Shown here piece by piece: positions 16,949-25,965 of a stretch of 64,000 nt of DNA. This stretch comes from Vibrio splendidus (GTDB lineage Bacteria; Pseudomonadota; Gammaproteobacteria; Enterobacterales; Vibrionaceae), in NCBI RefSeq assembly GCF_001557875.1, contig NZ_LNRF01000011.1, forward strand, positions 62,001 to 126,000, written 5' to 3'. The notes below the pieces were generated by a model that was given only the letters and a program-made list of their open reading frames with translations, was not told the origin of the DNA and did no database searches. How positions within the stretch are numbered: position 1 is the stretch's first letter; every line of letters starts with the position of its first letter. Position numbers and translations under genes: made by a program.

Positions 16949-18643
16949 GTGGATAAACCTTGGCTTTCACGTTATCCAAGTGACGTACCAGAAACGATCA
17001 ACCCAGATCAGTACCCATCTCTTGTAGAAATGTTTGAACAGTCGGTACAGAAGTACGCGGACCAACCTGCATTCGAGAACATGGGCTCGATTATGACATT
17101 CCGTAAGCTTGAAGAGCGCAGCCGTGCTTTTGCCGCTTACCTACAGAATGACTTGAAACTGAAGAAGGGCGATCGCGTCGCGCTAATGATGCCAAACCTA
17201 CTGCAATACCCAATTGCACTATTTGGTGTATTGCGTGCCGGTATGATTGCAGTGAACGTCAACCCACTGTACACACCTCGTGAGCTTGAACATCAACTGA
17301 ACGATTCTGGTGCAAAGGCGATTGTTATCGTATCTAACTTTGCGAGCACGCTAGAGAAAGTCGTTGATAACACACCGGTTAAACACGTTGTTCTAACCAG
17401 CCTAGGGCAAATGCTGCCACGCGCGAAAGGGACAATTGTCGACTTCGTAGTGAAATACGTAAAAGGCATGGTGCCTAAGTATGATCTACCGGGTGCTATC
17501 TCATTCAGAAAAGCGCTGCACAAAGGTCGTCGTCTTCAATATGTGAAGCCGTTCATGGCGGGTGATGACATAGCGTTCCTACAGTACACAGGTGGTACTA
17601 CGGGTGTAGCGAAGGGTGCAATCCTAACGCACCGTAATATGATCGCGAACGTACTGCAAGCGAAAGGGGCTTACGGTCCTGTTCTGCAAGAAGGTCGCGA
17701 GTTGGTTGTAACGGCATTACCGCTTTACCACGTATTTGCACTGACGGTGAACTGCTTACTGTTTGTAGAGATGGGTGGTCGTAACCTTCTAATTACTAAC
17801 CCTCGTGACATTCCTGGCTTTATTAAAGAGCTGCAAAAGGTTCCGTTTACCGCAATTACCGGCGTAAACACCTTGTTTAACGCGCTAGTTAATAACGAAG
17901 ATTTCCACGAGTTGGATTTCAGTAACCTACGCCTATCTGTTGGCGGCGGCATGGCGGTTCAACGCGCTGTTGCTGAGCAATGGAAGAAAGCGACAGGCAT
18001 TCACCTATTGGAAGGCTATGGCTTAACCGAGTGTTCTCCATTGGTAACAGGTAACCCATACGACCTTAAAGACTACACAGGTGCTATTGGCCTACCTGTA
18101 CCATCGACAGAAGTTCGTATTGTTGATGATGAAGGCAAGGTTATTGCTAATGACCAAGTAGGCGAACTACAAGTTCGTGGTCCTCAAGTGATGCAAGGTT
18201 ACTGGCAGCGCCCTGAAGCGACTAAAGAAGTGATCGATCAAGACGGTTGGTTATCGACAGGTGACATCGTTAAGTTTGATGACGAAGGCTTGTTGTACAT
18301 CGTAGACCGTAAGAAAGACATGATTCTTGTGTCTGGATTCAACGTTTACCCGAACGAGATTGAAGACGTAGTGGCTCTGCACGGTAAAGTGTTAGAAGTA
18401 GCAGCTATCGGCCAGCCCCATGAAGTGTCTGGTGAGTTAGTTAAGATCTACGTGGTTAAGCGTGACCCTAGCCTGACCAAAGAAGACATTATCGCGCACT
18501 GTCGTGAGCACTTAACGGGTTACAAGATCCCTAAATTAGTCGAGTTCAGAGATGATCTTCCAAAGACTAACGTAGGTAAGATCTTACGCCGCGTACTGCG
18601 TGAAGAAAACGATGCAGAACTTGCGAAACGCGCTAGCGAATAA
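16949..18643 (+). CDS. fadD: Long-chain fatty-acid-CoA ligase
   Basis: A 564-residue acyl-CoA synthetase that activates imported fatty acids at the inner membrane for beta-oxidation. The P-loop-like motif YTGGTTGVAKGA begins near residue 213. The adenylate motif GYGLTECSPLV, the STGDIVKFDDEGLLYIVDRKKDMI hinge region and the C-terminal Lys in NVGKILRR are all present. Start is GTG with a strong GAGGAG site. In V. cholerae fadD and the fad regulon are under FadR; no clear FadR site was seen here. A terminator lies at 18722. Confidence 0.97.
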   Translation: MDKPWLSRYPSDVPETINPDQYPSLVEMFEQSVQKYADQPAFENMGSIMTFRKLEERSRAFAAYLQNDLKLKKGDRVALMMPNLLQYPIALFGVLRAGMIAVNVNPLYTPRELEHQLNDSGAKAIVIVSNFASTLEKVVDNTPVKHVVLTSLGQMLPRAKGTIVDFVVKYVKGMVPKYDLPGAISFRKALHKGRRLQYVKPFMAGDDIAFLQYTGGTTGVAKGAILTHRNMIANVLQAKGAYGPVLQEGRELVVTALPLYHVFALTVNCLLFVEMGGRNLLITNPRDIPGFIKELQKVPFTAITGVNTLFNALVNNEDFHELDFSNLRLSVGGGMAVQRAVAEQWKKATGIHLLEGYGLTECSPLVTGNPYDLKDYTGAIGLPVPSTEVRIVDDEGKVIANDQVGELQVRGPQVMQGYWQRPEATKEVIDQDGWLSTGDIVKFDDEGLLYIVDRKKDMILVSGFNVYPNEIEDVVALHGKVLEVAAIGQPHEVSGELVKIYVVKRDPSLTKEDIIAHCREHLTGYKIPKLVEFRDDLPKTNVGKILRRVLREENDAELAKRASE

Positions 18644-18721
18644 TTAGCCCGTTTACGCGAAAGTACTGCACCATAACCATAGAGGCGCTTAATCTAAGCG
18701 AGCGCTGAAAAATGGTGTTAG

Positions 18722-18750
18722 AATGCCGACAGTTAATGTCGGCATTTTTG
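18722..18750 (+). terminator. fadD terminator
   Basis: A perfect 8-bp stem ATGCCGAC/GTCGGCAT with a 7-nt loop, followed by TTTTTG. It lies about 80 bases after the fadD stop and just before rnd. Confidence 0.9.
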
Positions 18751-18786
18751 TATCCGGCGATCAAATAGAAACCTGTGAGAGTTTTT

Positions 18787-19905
18787 GTGGATTATCAAAT
18801 CATTACCCAATTGAAAGACCTTGAGCGAGTTTGCCAACAAGCACGTGAAGCCGATGTCGTTATGCTTGATACGGAGTTTGTTCGTACAAGAACCTATTAC
18901 CCTCAATTAGGCTTAATTCAGTTATTTGATGGTGAAACGCTGTCACTGATTGACCCTATTGCTCTTGGTGAAATGACACCATTTGTTGGATTGTTGAAAG
19001 ACGCTTCTGTTCTGAAAGTGTTGCACGCTTGCGGTGAAGATTTGGAAGTGTTCCAAAACGCATTTGGCTGCACACCAACCCCAATGGTTGATACCCAGAT
19101 CATGGCAGCTTTCTTAGGTCATGGTTTATCAACGGGCTTTGCTGCTCTGGTTTCAGAGTTTGTTGGTGTTGATCTCGATAAGAGTGAATCGCGCACTGAT
19201 TGGCTAGCGCGTCCGCTTTCTCAAAAGCAGTTAGACTATGCTGCGGCAGACGTGCATTACCTAATGCCAATGTACAACAAGCTTCTTGAAAAAGTGATGG
19301 AAGCAGGCTGGTGGGAAGCGGCTCAACAAGAGTCTGATTTACAAGTTGCCAAGCGTATTCGTAAAGTAAACCCAGATACAGCCTACCTTGATATTAAAGG
19401 GGCGTGGCAGCTTAAACCTAAGCAATTAGCGATCTTACGACCTTTAGCAACTTGGCGTCTAAAAGAAGCAATCAAGCGCGATTTGGCGCTGAACTTTGTC
19501 TTCAAGGAACAAGACCTATGGGCTGTGGCGCGTTTTGCGATGAAAGATCCTAAGCACATGGAGCAAGAAGGTTTCGATTACCGCTCTGTGCGTCGCCATG
19601 GTGCGAAGATCAGCTCAATTGTTAAGTTAGCTGAACATACACCAGAAGAAGAGTACCCAGCACCAGTAGAACGTCTAATGGACTTCCCTGGCTACAAGCA
19701 ACTGTTCAAAGTGTTGAAAGATGAAGTGAAAACGGCATCACAGCACAGTGGTTTGGCGACGGAATTCTTGGCATCGAAGAAGCAACTTAACCAAGTGTTA
19801 AGCTGGGTGTGGAAGCACGATCGTAACCCAGAGAAGCTGCCTGATGTTATGCAAGGCTGGCGTTTAGATGTGGTTGGCGAAAAGCTGAGTAAAGCGATCA
19901 AATAA
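18787..19905 (+). CDS. rnd: Ribonuclease D
   Basis: A 372-residue 3'-5' exoribonuclease that trims tRNA precursors and other small RNAs. The DEDDy motifs are in VVMLDTEFVRTRTYYPQLGL (Asp, Glu), the HACGEDLEVF block and DYAAADVHYL (Asp, Tyr). The HRDC domain fills the C-terminal half (QLAILRPLATWRLKEAIKRD). GTG 18787 gives MDYQIIT, aligning with MNYQMIT of E. coli. An upstream GTG at 18775 would add four residues. It follows fadD as in enterics. Confidence 0.96.
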   Translation: MDYQIITQLKDLERVCQQAREADVVMLDTEFVRTRTYYPQLGLIQLFDGETLSLIDPIALGEMTPFVGLLKDASVLKVLHACGEDLEVFQNAFGCTPTPMVDTQIMAAFLGHGLSTGFAALVSEFVGVDLDKSESRTDWLARPLSQKQLDYAAADVHYLMPMYNKLLEKVMEAGWWEAAQQESDLQVAKRIRKVNPDTAYLDIKGAWQLKPKQLAILRPLATWRLKEAIKRDLALNFVFKEQDLWAVARFAMKDPKHMEQEGFDYRSVRRHGAKISSIVKLAEHTPEEEYPAPVERLMDFPGYKQLFKVLKDEVKTASQHSGLATEFLASKKQLNQVLSWVWKHDRNPEKLPDVMQGWRLDVVGEKLSKAIK

Positions 19906-19956
19906 CCGTTTGCTGCTTTAAAGCCTAACTTAGTTACAGCTATAAACTGCACATAT

Positions 19957-19985
19957 AAAAAAGAGAGCCTAGGCTCTCTTTTTTA
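19957..19985. terminator. Bidirectional terminator between rnd and minE
   Basis: Perfect palindrome AGAGAGCCTAGGCTCTCT flanked by six A and six T residues, placed between convergent rnd and minE. It can serve both. Confidence 0.92.
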
Positions 19986-20034
19986 TTCAATCAATACAAG
20001 CAAGTGTATTACCTGCCGATCTTGTACAGAAAGA

Positions 20035-20298
20035 TTATCGCTCTTCTTCTGGAAGCTTAACATTCAGCTCTAGCACTGAGATGTCGTCATCTTTGTGTTC
20101 AAAAGTCAGATCAACCATTGATGGATCAACCTCAACGTACTTGGCTATACACTTCAAGATGTCTTCTTTTAGTTGCGGCAGGTAAGACGGCGCTGGGTCG
20201 TCATGGCTGCGTCGTTCGGCAACAATGATCTGCAAACGTTCTTTGGCTAGATTTGCGGTTGTCTTTTTCTGTGGTCTAAAAAACTCTAATAATGACAT
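20035..20298 (-). CDS. minE: Cell division topological specificity factor MinE
   Basis: An 87-residue protein. MSLLEFFRPQKKTTANLAKERLQIIVAERR holds the membrane-targeting start and the MinD-activating helix, and the C-terminal half is the dimer domain. It stimulates MinD ATPase and drives pole-to-pole Min oscillation. Last gene of minCDE, six bases after minD. Confidence 0.98.
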   Translation of the reverse strand: MSLLEFFRPQKKTTANLAKERLQIIVAERRSHDDPAPSYLPQLKEDILKCIAKYVEVDPSMVDLTFEHKDDDISVLELNVKLPEEER

Positions 20299-20304
20299 TG
20301 TGCA

Positions 20305-21117
20305 TTAGCCCCCGAACAGTCGTTTGAAGATGCCTTTCTTCTGTTCCGTTAAGAAGCGGAAGTCAACTTGGCTACCCAGTAGTCGCTCTACAGTATCATT
20401 GTAAGCCATACCTGCGTCGGTTGCTTCGTCAAAGATAACTGGAACGCCCTTGTTCGATGCATTGAGTACCGCTTGGCTCTCTGGAATTACACCCAGTAGA
20501 GAGATGTGCAGGATTTCTTCAACGTCTTCAACACTGAGCATCTCACCTTGAGTAACACGTGCTGGGTTGTAGCGAGTCAATAGAAGGTGTGTTTTCACTG
20601 GTTCTAAGCCATCTTCTGAACGACGAGACTTAGAGTCAAGAATACCTAGAATACGGTCTGAATCGCGTACTGAAGAGACTTCTGGGTTCGTGGTTACAAT
20701 CGCTTCATCAGCGAAGTACAACGCCATCAGAGCGCCTTGTTCGATACCTGCAGGAGAATCACAGATGATAAAATCAAAGCCCATTTCATCCAGTTCATCA
20801 AAAACACGACGAACACCATCTTTTGTTAGTGCGTCTTTATCACGAGTTTGAGAAGCAGGAAGAATGAACAGGTTCTCTGTGCGCTTGTCTTTGATCATCG
20901 CTTGGTTCAGCGTCGCTTCACCATTGATAACGTTAACGAAGTCGTATACAACACGACGCTCACAACCCATAATTAAATCTAGGTTACGCAGACCGATATC
21001 AAAGTCGATAACTGCGGTTTTCTTTCCTTTTAAAGCCAGACCCGAGGCAATAGCTGCACTGGAGGTCGTTTTGCCTACCCCGCCTTTACCTGACGTTACA
21101 ACGATAATGCGTGCCAT
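20305..21117 (-). CDS. minD: Septum site-determining ATPase MinD
   Basis: A 270-residue deviant-Walker ATPase. GKGGVGKTT spans residues 10-18 with the signature Lys11, switch region DSPAGIE is present, and the amphipathic membrane anchor EQKKGIFKRLFGG closes the protein. It recruits MinC to the membrane to block FtsZ at the poles. In Vibrio, Min positioning operates beside the HubP polar hub, also encoded in this window. Confidence 0.99.
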   Translation of the reverse strand: MARIIVVTSGKGGVGKTTSSAAIASGLALKGKKTAVIDFDIGLRNLDLIMGCERRVVYDFVNVINGEATLNQAMIKDKRTENLFILPASQTRDKDALTKDGVRRVFDELDEMGFDFIICDSPAGIEQGALMALYFADEAIVTTNPEVSSVRDSDRILGILDSKSRRSEDGLEPVKTHLLLTRYNPARVTQGEMLSVEDVEEILHISLLGVIPESQAVLNASNKGVPVIFDEATDAGMAYNDTVERLLGSQVDFRFLTEQKKGIFKRLFGG

Positions 21118-21138
21118 TCTGTTTTCCTTTTATTTCTC

Positions 21139-21801
21139 TTATATTGCGAGGACATCAACGTGTAATACATCGTTTGCCATACTGAACATGGTTTTCTTCT
21201 GCCAGTACTCGCTTTCAATTTGATCGCTGAGCCAGTAATTTCCAGCAATGGAAACCAGCTCGGCTTGTAAGTCATTACAAATTATTTTTGCTTCAGTTTG
21301 ACCACTTGCACCCGCAATCGCACGGCCGCGTAAAGTGCCATGAATATGGATGCTGCCATCGGCAATGACTTCTGCGCCCGCGCTTACGTGGCTAAGAATC
21401 AGCAAATCACCGTCTTTGGCATACACTTGCTGACCAGAACGAATAGGGGTTCTAATCACTTTGATTGGTGCCATCTTCGCTGGAGCTTGAGATGGTGACT
21501 TGCTTGCCGTCATCACCGCAAAACCGGCTTCTTTGGCGAGATTTTGCATTCGCTTATCAGAACAGCCAGCCACACCAACCGGGATCATGCCCGCTTGAGA
21601 TATACCATTTTTAAGTTGCACAAAATCGATATCGCCCGCGACTTTGCTGATGTTGATAACAACAGGTGCGGCAGCGAAAAACGTAGGTGCTTGGTCTACT
21701 TTCTCTTGAAGAAAAGAGACTGCATTTTCGACTTGATCATCGGATAAGTGCAAAACAGATAGCGTAAAGCTGCTACCTTTTAGATCTGGGTTACTAGACA
21801 T
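21139..21801 (-). CDS. minC: Septum site-determining protein MinC
   Basis: 220 residues from ATG 21801 (MSSNPDLKGSSFTLSVLHL), the family start. The open frame reaches a TTG seven codons upstream with no support. The N-terminal domain inhibits FtsZ polymerisation. The C-terminal beta-helix (HVSAGAEVIADGSIHIHGTLRGRAIAGASG) binds MinD and FtsZ tails. First gene of minCDE, divergent from ycgL. Confidence 0.97.
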   Translation of the reverse strand: MSSNPDLKGSSFTLSVLHLSDDQVENAVSFLQEKVDQAPTFFAAAPVVINISKVAGDIDFVQLKNGISQAGMIPVGVAGCSDKRMQNLAKEAGFAVMTASKSPSQAPAKMAPIKVIRTPIRSGQQVYAKDGDLLILSHVSAGAEVIADGSIHIHGTLRGRAIAGASGQTEAKIICNDLQAELVSIAGNYWLSDQIESEYWQKKTMFSMANDVLHVDVLAI

Positions 21802-22020
21802 CGAAAAACTACAGGACCTCAATAGCGGATTGGTACAATTTCTTTATCAATAAAATAAAGGGCATTGCCTGAAACTAGGTTTATCATGTTATATTCCCAA
21901 ACCAAGCACAGCAAGTAATCTTGTTGTCAAATGGACGTTTTGTTCCCAATATTTCCCTAACATAAACTATTGATCTCGCAAGTGAGAGTTTTGTAGTCAT
22001 AATCAATTAAAAGGTTTGTC

Positions 22021-22311
22021 ATGCTGTGTTCTATATATAAAAGCTCAAAGAAAGAAGGAACATACCTTTATATCCCTAAGAAGGATGATTTTTCACAAGT
22101 TCCTGACGCATTGATGCAAATGTTTGGTAAACCTAGTTTTGTAATGGTAATTAAAATGGATGGCCGTAAACTGGCTCAAGTAAACATCGAAAAAGTGAAA
22201 GAATCACTGAATACCGATGGTTTCTTTTTGCAGGTTCCGCCACCACCAGTTAACGAACTTGAGCTTCATAAAGAGCGTAAAGCTCAACAGAAATCTCAAG
22301 ACGAAGAGTGA
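22021..22311 (+). CDS. ycgL: YcgL-domain protein
   Basis: A 96-residue small cytoplasmic protein with the YcgL fold motifs CSIYKSSKKEGTYLYIPKKDD, MFGKPSFVMVI and DGFFLQVPPPPVNELE. Function unknown. It is divergent from minC, which is the E. coli arrangement. The transglycosylase gene follows after 30 bases and is probably co-transcribed. Confidence 0.93.
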   Translation: MLCSIYKSSKKEGTYLYIPKKDDFSQVPDALMQMFGKPSFVMVIKMDGRKLAQVNIEKVKESLNTDGFFLQVPPPPVNELELHKERKAQQKSQDEE

Positions 22312-22341
22312 TAGCCACCTCAATTCAGGGAGGAGTGATCG

Positions 22342-23340
22342 TTGAGTAAATTTTCGAAAACCATATTGGCTGTGTCGGCATTACTATTGGGTAACAGCCT
22401 GACCATAAGTTCAGTACAAGCTGAACAACTGAGCTTCGAGCAATATGTAGAAAAACTAAAGCAACAAGGCCGTGAAGAAGGCATCTCTGAAGCGATCATT
22501 GATGAAGCCTTTGATGGTGTAACGTTTAAGCCACGAGCGGTGAAAGCCGACAAAAACCAACCTGAGAAAAAACTGACTCTGGATGAATACATTCCACGAG
22601 CGGTTCCTGATTGGAAAGTGAAGCAGGCAAGGTCACTTTATAAGGAACACTACACCGCGTTAAAGCGTATTGGTGATGAATATGGTGTGCAACCAAGATT
22701 CATTGTCGCGCTATGGGGCGTTGAGAGTAATTTTGGTAAGTTTACGGGCAATTACAGCGTTATCGACGCCCTAACGACCATGGCTTATGAAGGACGCCGA
22801 GAAGCTTTCTTCCGTAGTGAAGCGATGGCGGCATTGAAGATTCTTGATCAAGGCCATATTGCACCAAAAGAGATGAAAGGCTCTTGGGCTGGTGCGATGG
22901 GTCAGCCTCAGTTTATGCCAAGCTCATTCTTAGCTTACGCCGCTGATGGCAGTGGCGATGGTAAGAAAGACATTTGGGGCACTGAAGAAGACGTATTTGC
23001 TTCAGCGGCCAATTATCTTAGCCAATCAGGATGGGATGACAAATATACTTGGGGCCGTCAGGTTCATGTTCCGTCAACTGTGTCGATCGATTTACAAGGT
23101 CGAGACGAAGACAAAGCGAAATACTTAAAAGAGTGGTCTGAACTCGGTATTAAGCGTTATGACGATCGCCCACTGCCAACACTTGATGAAGACATTAAAG
23201 CTTGGTTAATCATGCCGGATGATGAAACCGGACGTTCGTACCTCATTTATAACAACTACAATGTGTTAATGAAGTGGAATCGTTCTTACTACTTTGCTTT
23301 GGCAGTAAGCCACCTAGCCGACAGAATTAAGTTTGATTAA
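22342..23340 (+). CDS. Lytic murein transglycosylase (MltB-like family)
   Basis: A 332-residue periplasmic enzyme. The N-terminal signal peptide ends near SVQAEQ (residues 26-30) and has no lipobox, so it is a soluble relative of MltB. The catalytic Glu128 lies in WGVESNFGKFTGNYSV, and GSWAGAMGQPQFMPSSFLAYA is the peptidoglycan-binding loop. It cleaves MurNAc-GlcNAc bonds to make 1,6-anhydro ends. Start is TTG, chosen because GGGAGGAGTG sits immediately upstream and it gives a complete signal peptide. Terminator at 23393. Confidence 0.93.
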   Translation: MSKFSKTILAVSALLLGNSLTISSVQAEQLSFEQYVEKLKQQGREEGISEAIIDEAFDGVTFKPRAVKADKNQPEKKLTLDEYIPRAVPDWKVKQARSLYKEHYTALKRIGDEYGVQPRFIVALWGVESNFGKFTGNYSVIDALTTMAYEGRREAFFRSEAMAALKILDQGHIAPKEMKGSWAGAMGQPQFMPSSFLAYAADGSGDGKKDIWGTEEDVFASAANYLSQSGWDDKYTWGRQVHVPSTVSIDLQGRDEDKAKYLKEWSELGIKRYDDRPLPTLDEDIKAWLIMPDDETGRSYLIYNNYNVLMKWNRSYYFALAVSHLADRIKFD

Positions 23341-23392
23341 CAGACCTAAGTCGCTTTGAATAGCATTTGGCCTATCATAGGCAGAACGAACT

Positions 23393-23416
23393 AAAGGACT
23401 CTTCGGAGTCCTTTTT
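23393..23416 (+). terminator. Terminator after the transglycosylase gene
   Basis: A 9-bp stem AAAGGACTC/GAGTCCTTT with a TTCG loop, then T residues. Confidence 0.9.
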
Positions 23417-23451
23417 GATTTTATATTTCAGAGATTTAATAAGGTGATCTT

Positions 23452-24396
23452 GTGCTAACAGATAGAGCTGCACAGATGGTGATATTTCATGCGCTGATTA
23501 AGCACGAAGGTTTTACCAGTGCTGCAAAGAGCTTAAATGTTTCGGTGTCTCATATCAGTAAGCAAGTCGCTTTGCTTGAAGACTCAATCGGCATCAAGCT
23601 GGTGCAACGAACCACACGAAGCCTCACGCTGACTGAAGCGGGAGACGTGTTCTATCAACATTGTGAGCAGTTGTTTAACACGGTGAAAGCAGCTCAAATG
23701 GATATGGACAGCCAGCGTGATGATATCTCTGGGATATTCCGTATAGGCTTGTCTCAGTCATTTGGCACACTGCATATCATTCCGGCGATTGATCAACTCA
23801 GGCAGCTTTATCCTCAGTTGAGAATCGAGGTCCACTTGTTCGACTATAAGGTGGACATGATTGAAGAGCGCTTGGATCTCTGGATCACCAACAATGAAGA
23901 CCTGCCTGAAGGTTACATTGCGCAGCGATTAGCCGACAGTCAGTTTGTGGTGGCTGCGTCACCGGATTATCTGATTAAGGCTGGGACGCCACATGTACCT
24001 TCCGATTTGATTGACCATAACTGTCTTATCTATCGCAGCCGTGAACGAGATTACACATCATGGGCGTTTGACAACGGGCAAGAAAACCTCAGCGTCAAAG
24101 TCGCGGGCGATTACTCAGTTGATTTGGCTGAGGCAGTACGAGACGCGGCAGTATCAGGGTGGGGCGTTGCTTATCTGGCGACTTACTTAGTGAAAGAAGA
24201 GTTTAGAACGGGAAAATTGATTCAAGTATTACCAGAGTGGAGAGCCAGTCAGCTAATGCCATTCTATGCTGTTTATCCAAGCCGAAAGAACATGCCGAAG
24301 AAGCTTTCAGCGGTGATTGAGTTCATTAAAGATCATATCGGGTCGCCGACATATTGGGACAAAAACCTTAAAACCTGCGTTGAACTGCATCGTTAA
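23452..24396 (+). CDS. LysR-family transcriptional regulator
   Basis: A 314-residue LTTR. The helix-turn-helix is in EGFTSAAKSLNVSVSHISKQVALLEDSIGIKLVQRTTRSLTLTE (residues 20-63), and the effector domain follows (FRIGLSQSFGTLHIIPAIDQL onward). Start GTG with AAGGTGATC ahead. It is unusual in that the DNA-reading helix is VSVSHISKQV rather than the common ..QPALSRQI... Effector and target are unknown. It lies upstream of nupC on the same strand with a 205-bp gap, so it could regulate nupC or itself. Confidence 0.92.
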   Translation: MLTDRAAQMVIFHALIKHEGFTSAAKSLNVSVSHISKQVALLEDSIGIKLVQRTTRSLTLTEAGDVFYQHCEQLFNTVKAAQMDMDSQRDDISGIFRIGLSQSFGTLHIIPAIDQLRQLYPQLRIEVHLFDYKVDMIEERLDLWITNNEDLPEGYIAQRLADSQFVVAASPDYLIKAGTPHVPSDLIDHNCLIYRSRERDYTSWAFDNGQENLSVKVAGDYSVDLAEAVRDAAVSGWGVAYLATYLVKEEFRTGKLIQVLPEWRASQLMPFYAVYPSRKNMPKKLSAVIEFIKDHIGSPTYWDKNLKTCVELHR

Positions 24397-24601
24397 CTGT
24401 TTCCTAATCTATAAATATAATTTCCACATGGAAAAAGTACGCTTTTTAATCAAAGTTAATTATTAAAATTCAATAACTTAATTATACTCATAGTTATATC
24501 GTGATTACCCCAACATCACGTTAACAACCTCAGCTTGCCGCAAACGATTTCCTCTATAGAATGCGTCGCCTTTCCTATCTACAACTTTTAGGTTGACGCA
24601 C

Positions 24602-25801
24602 ATGGCTTCCCTACTTGGAATTATCACTATTTTAGTTGCCGCTTGGTTACTATCTACGGACAGAAAAAATATTCCACTAAGAACAGTCTCTTTGGCTTTC
24701 TTATTACAAATCTCATTCGCGCTATTGGTTCTGTATGTACCAATGGGTAAAGAAGCGTTGAATGCAGCCACAGGTGCGGTATCTAGCTTGATCAACTACG
24801 GTCAAGAGGGGATTAACTTCCTATTTGGTGGCCTAACGAATAACGGATTTGTTTTCGCGATTAATGTTCTTGGCATCATTATCTTTTTCTCTGCACTGAT
24901 TTCAGGTTTGTACCACATTGGCTTTATGCCAAAGGTGATCAACCTTATTGGTGGTGCGCTACAGAAATTCTTGGGCACAGGTCGTGCGGAATCACTGTCT
25001 GCGACTGCCAATATTTTTGTCGGCATGATTGAAGCGCCATTGGTGGTTAAACCTTACTTAAAACACATGACAGATTCACAACTGTTCGCAGTGATGGTGT
25101 GTGGTTTGGCATCTGTAGCTGGTGGTACGTTAGTGGGTTATGCATCGCTTGGCGTTGACCTAAACTTCCTGATCGCTGCGGCATTCATGTCTGCACCAGC
25201 CGGTCTATTGATGGCTAAAATCTTAGTACCTGGCAGCCCAGATGACGCTCAAGAAAATATTGAGTCTGATGTAGAAATTCCACGAGCAACAAACGTCGTT
25301 GAGGCAATGGCAGATGGGGCTATGTCTGGACTTCGTATTGCCGTTGCAGTGGGTGCAACACTTCTTGCCTTTATCAGTGTGATTGCAATGCTAAATGGCT
25401 TGTTAGGTATCGTTGGCGGCTGGTTTGGCGTAAACCTAAGCTTCGAACTTATCCTAGGTTATGTGTTTGCACCCGTTGCATGGCTAATCGGTGTACCGTG
25501 GTCTGAGGCTGTGGTTGCAGGTTCATTGATCGGTAACAAGATTGTCGTGAACGAGTTCGTGGCTTTCATCCAACTAATGGATGCTAAAGAGGCACTGAGT
25601 GAGCACTCTCAAGCGATCGTAACTTTTGCTCTATGTGGCTTTGCTAACATCTCTACCATGGCAATTTTGATCGGTGGTTTGGGTAGCTTAGTTCCAGAGC
25701 GTCGCTCTTTCATCTCACAATATGGCTTCAAAGCAATTTGTGCGGGTGTGTTTGCTAACTTGATGAGTGCAGCGATTGCTGGTGTTGTACTTTCTCTGTA
25801 G
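24602..25801 (+). CDS. NupC-type concentrative nucleoside transporter
   Basis: About 399 residues from ATG 24602; a TTG three codons upstream is an alternative. A CNT-family inner-membrane carrier with about eight to ten helices. It has the family blocks GTGRAESLSATANIFVGMIEAPLVVKPYL, GGTLVGYASLGVDLNFLIAAAFMSAPAGLL and SLIGNKIVVNEFVAF, plus CGFANISTMAI near the C terminus. Imports nucleosides with Na+ or H+. A dyad CGTGAT-N9-ATCACG (24500-24520) in the upstream gap is a possible operator. Terminator at 25873. Confidence 0.92.
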   Translation: MASLLGIITILVAAWLLSTDRKNIPLRTVSLAFLLQISFALLVLYVPMGKEALNAATGAVSSLINYGQEGINFLFGGLTNNGFVFAINVLGIIIFFSALISGLYHIGFMPKVINLIGGALQKFLGTGRAESLSATANIFVGMIEAPLVVKPYLKHMTDSQLFAVMVCGLASVAGGTLVGYASLGVDLNFLIAAAFMSAPAGLLMAKILVPGSPDDAQENIESDVEIPRATNVVEAMADGAMSGLRIAVAVGATLLAFISVIAMLNGLLGIVGGWFGVNLSFELILGYVFAPVAWLIGVPWSEAVVAGSLIGNKIVVNEFVAFIQLMDAKEALSEHSQAIVTFALCGFANISTMAILIGGLGSLVPERRSFISQYGFKAICAGVFANLMSAAIAGVVLSL

Positions 25802-25872
25802 CTAACTGATCATGACTTTACTCTCCCTATAGTAAAGTGACTGATTAATCACAATAATATTCGGTTAGCGTG

Positions 25873-25914
25873 AAAAAGAGAGCCTATAGTGTAAGAACGT
25901 AGGCTTTCTTATTT
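25873..25914 (+). terminator. Terminator after the nucleoside transporter gene
   Basis: AAGAGAGCCTA pairs with TAGGCTTTCTT (10 of 11), followed by ATTTC. Confidence 0.75.
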
Positions 25915-25965
25915 CATTGAATAGTTTGTGCCACAGGGTGTGGTGCAAACCTATTAGGGGCACAA

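Noticed and set aside
24500..24520. CRP site upstream of the nucleoside transporter
   Set aside because: The dyad CGTGAT-N9-ATCACG has the wrong spacing for CRP (TGTGA-N6-TCACA); kept only as an unspecified possible operator.
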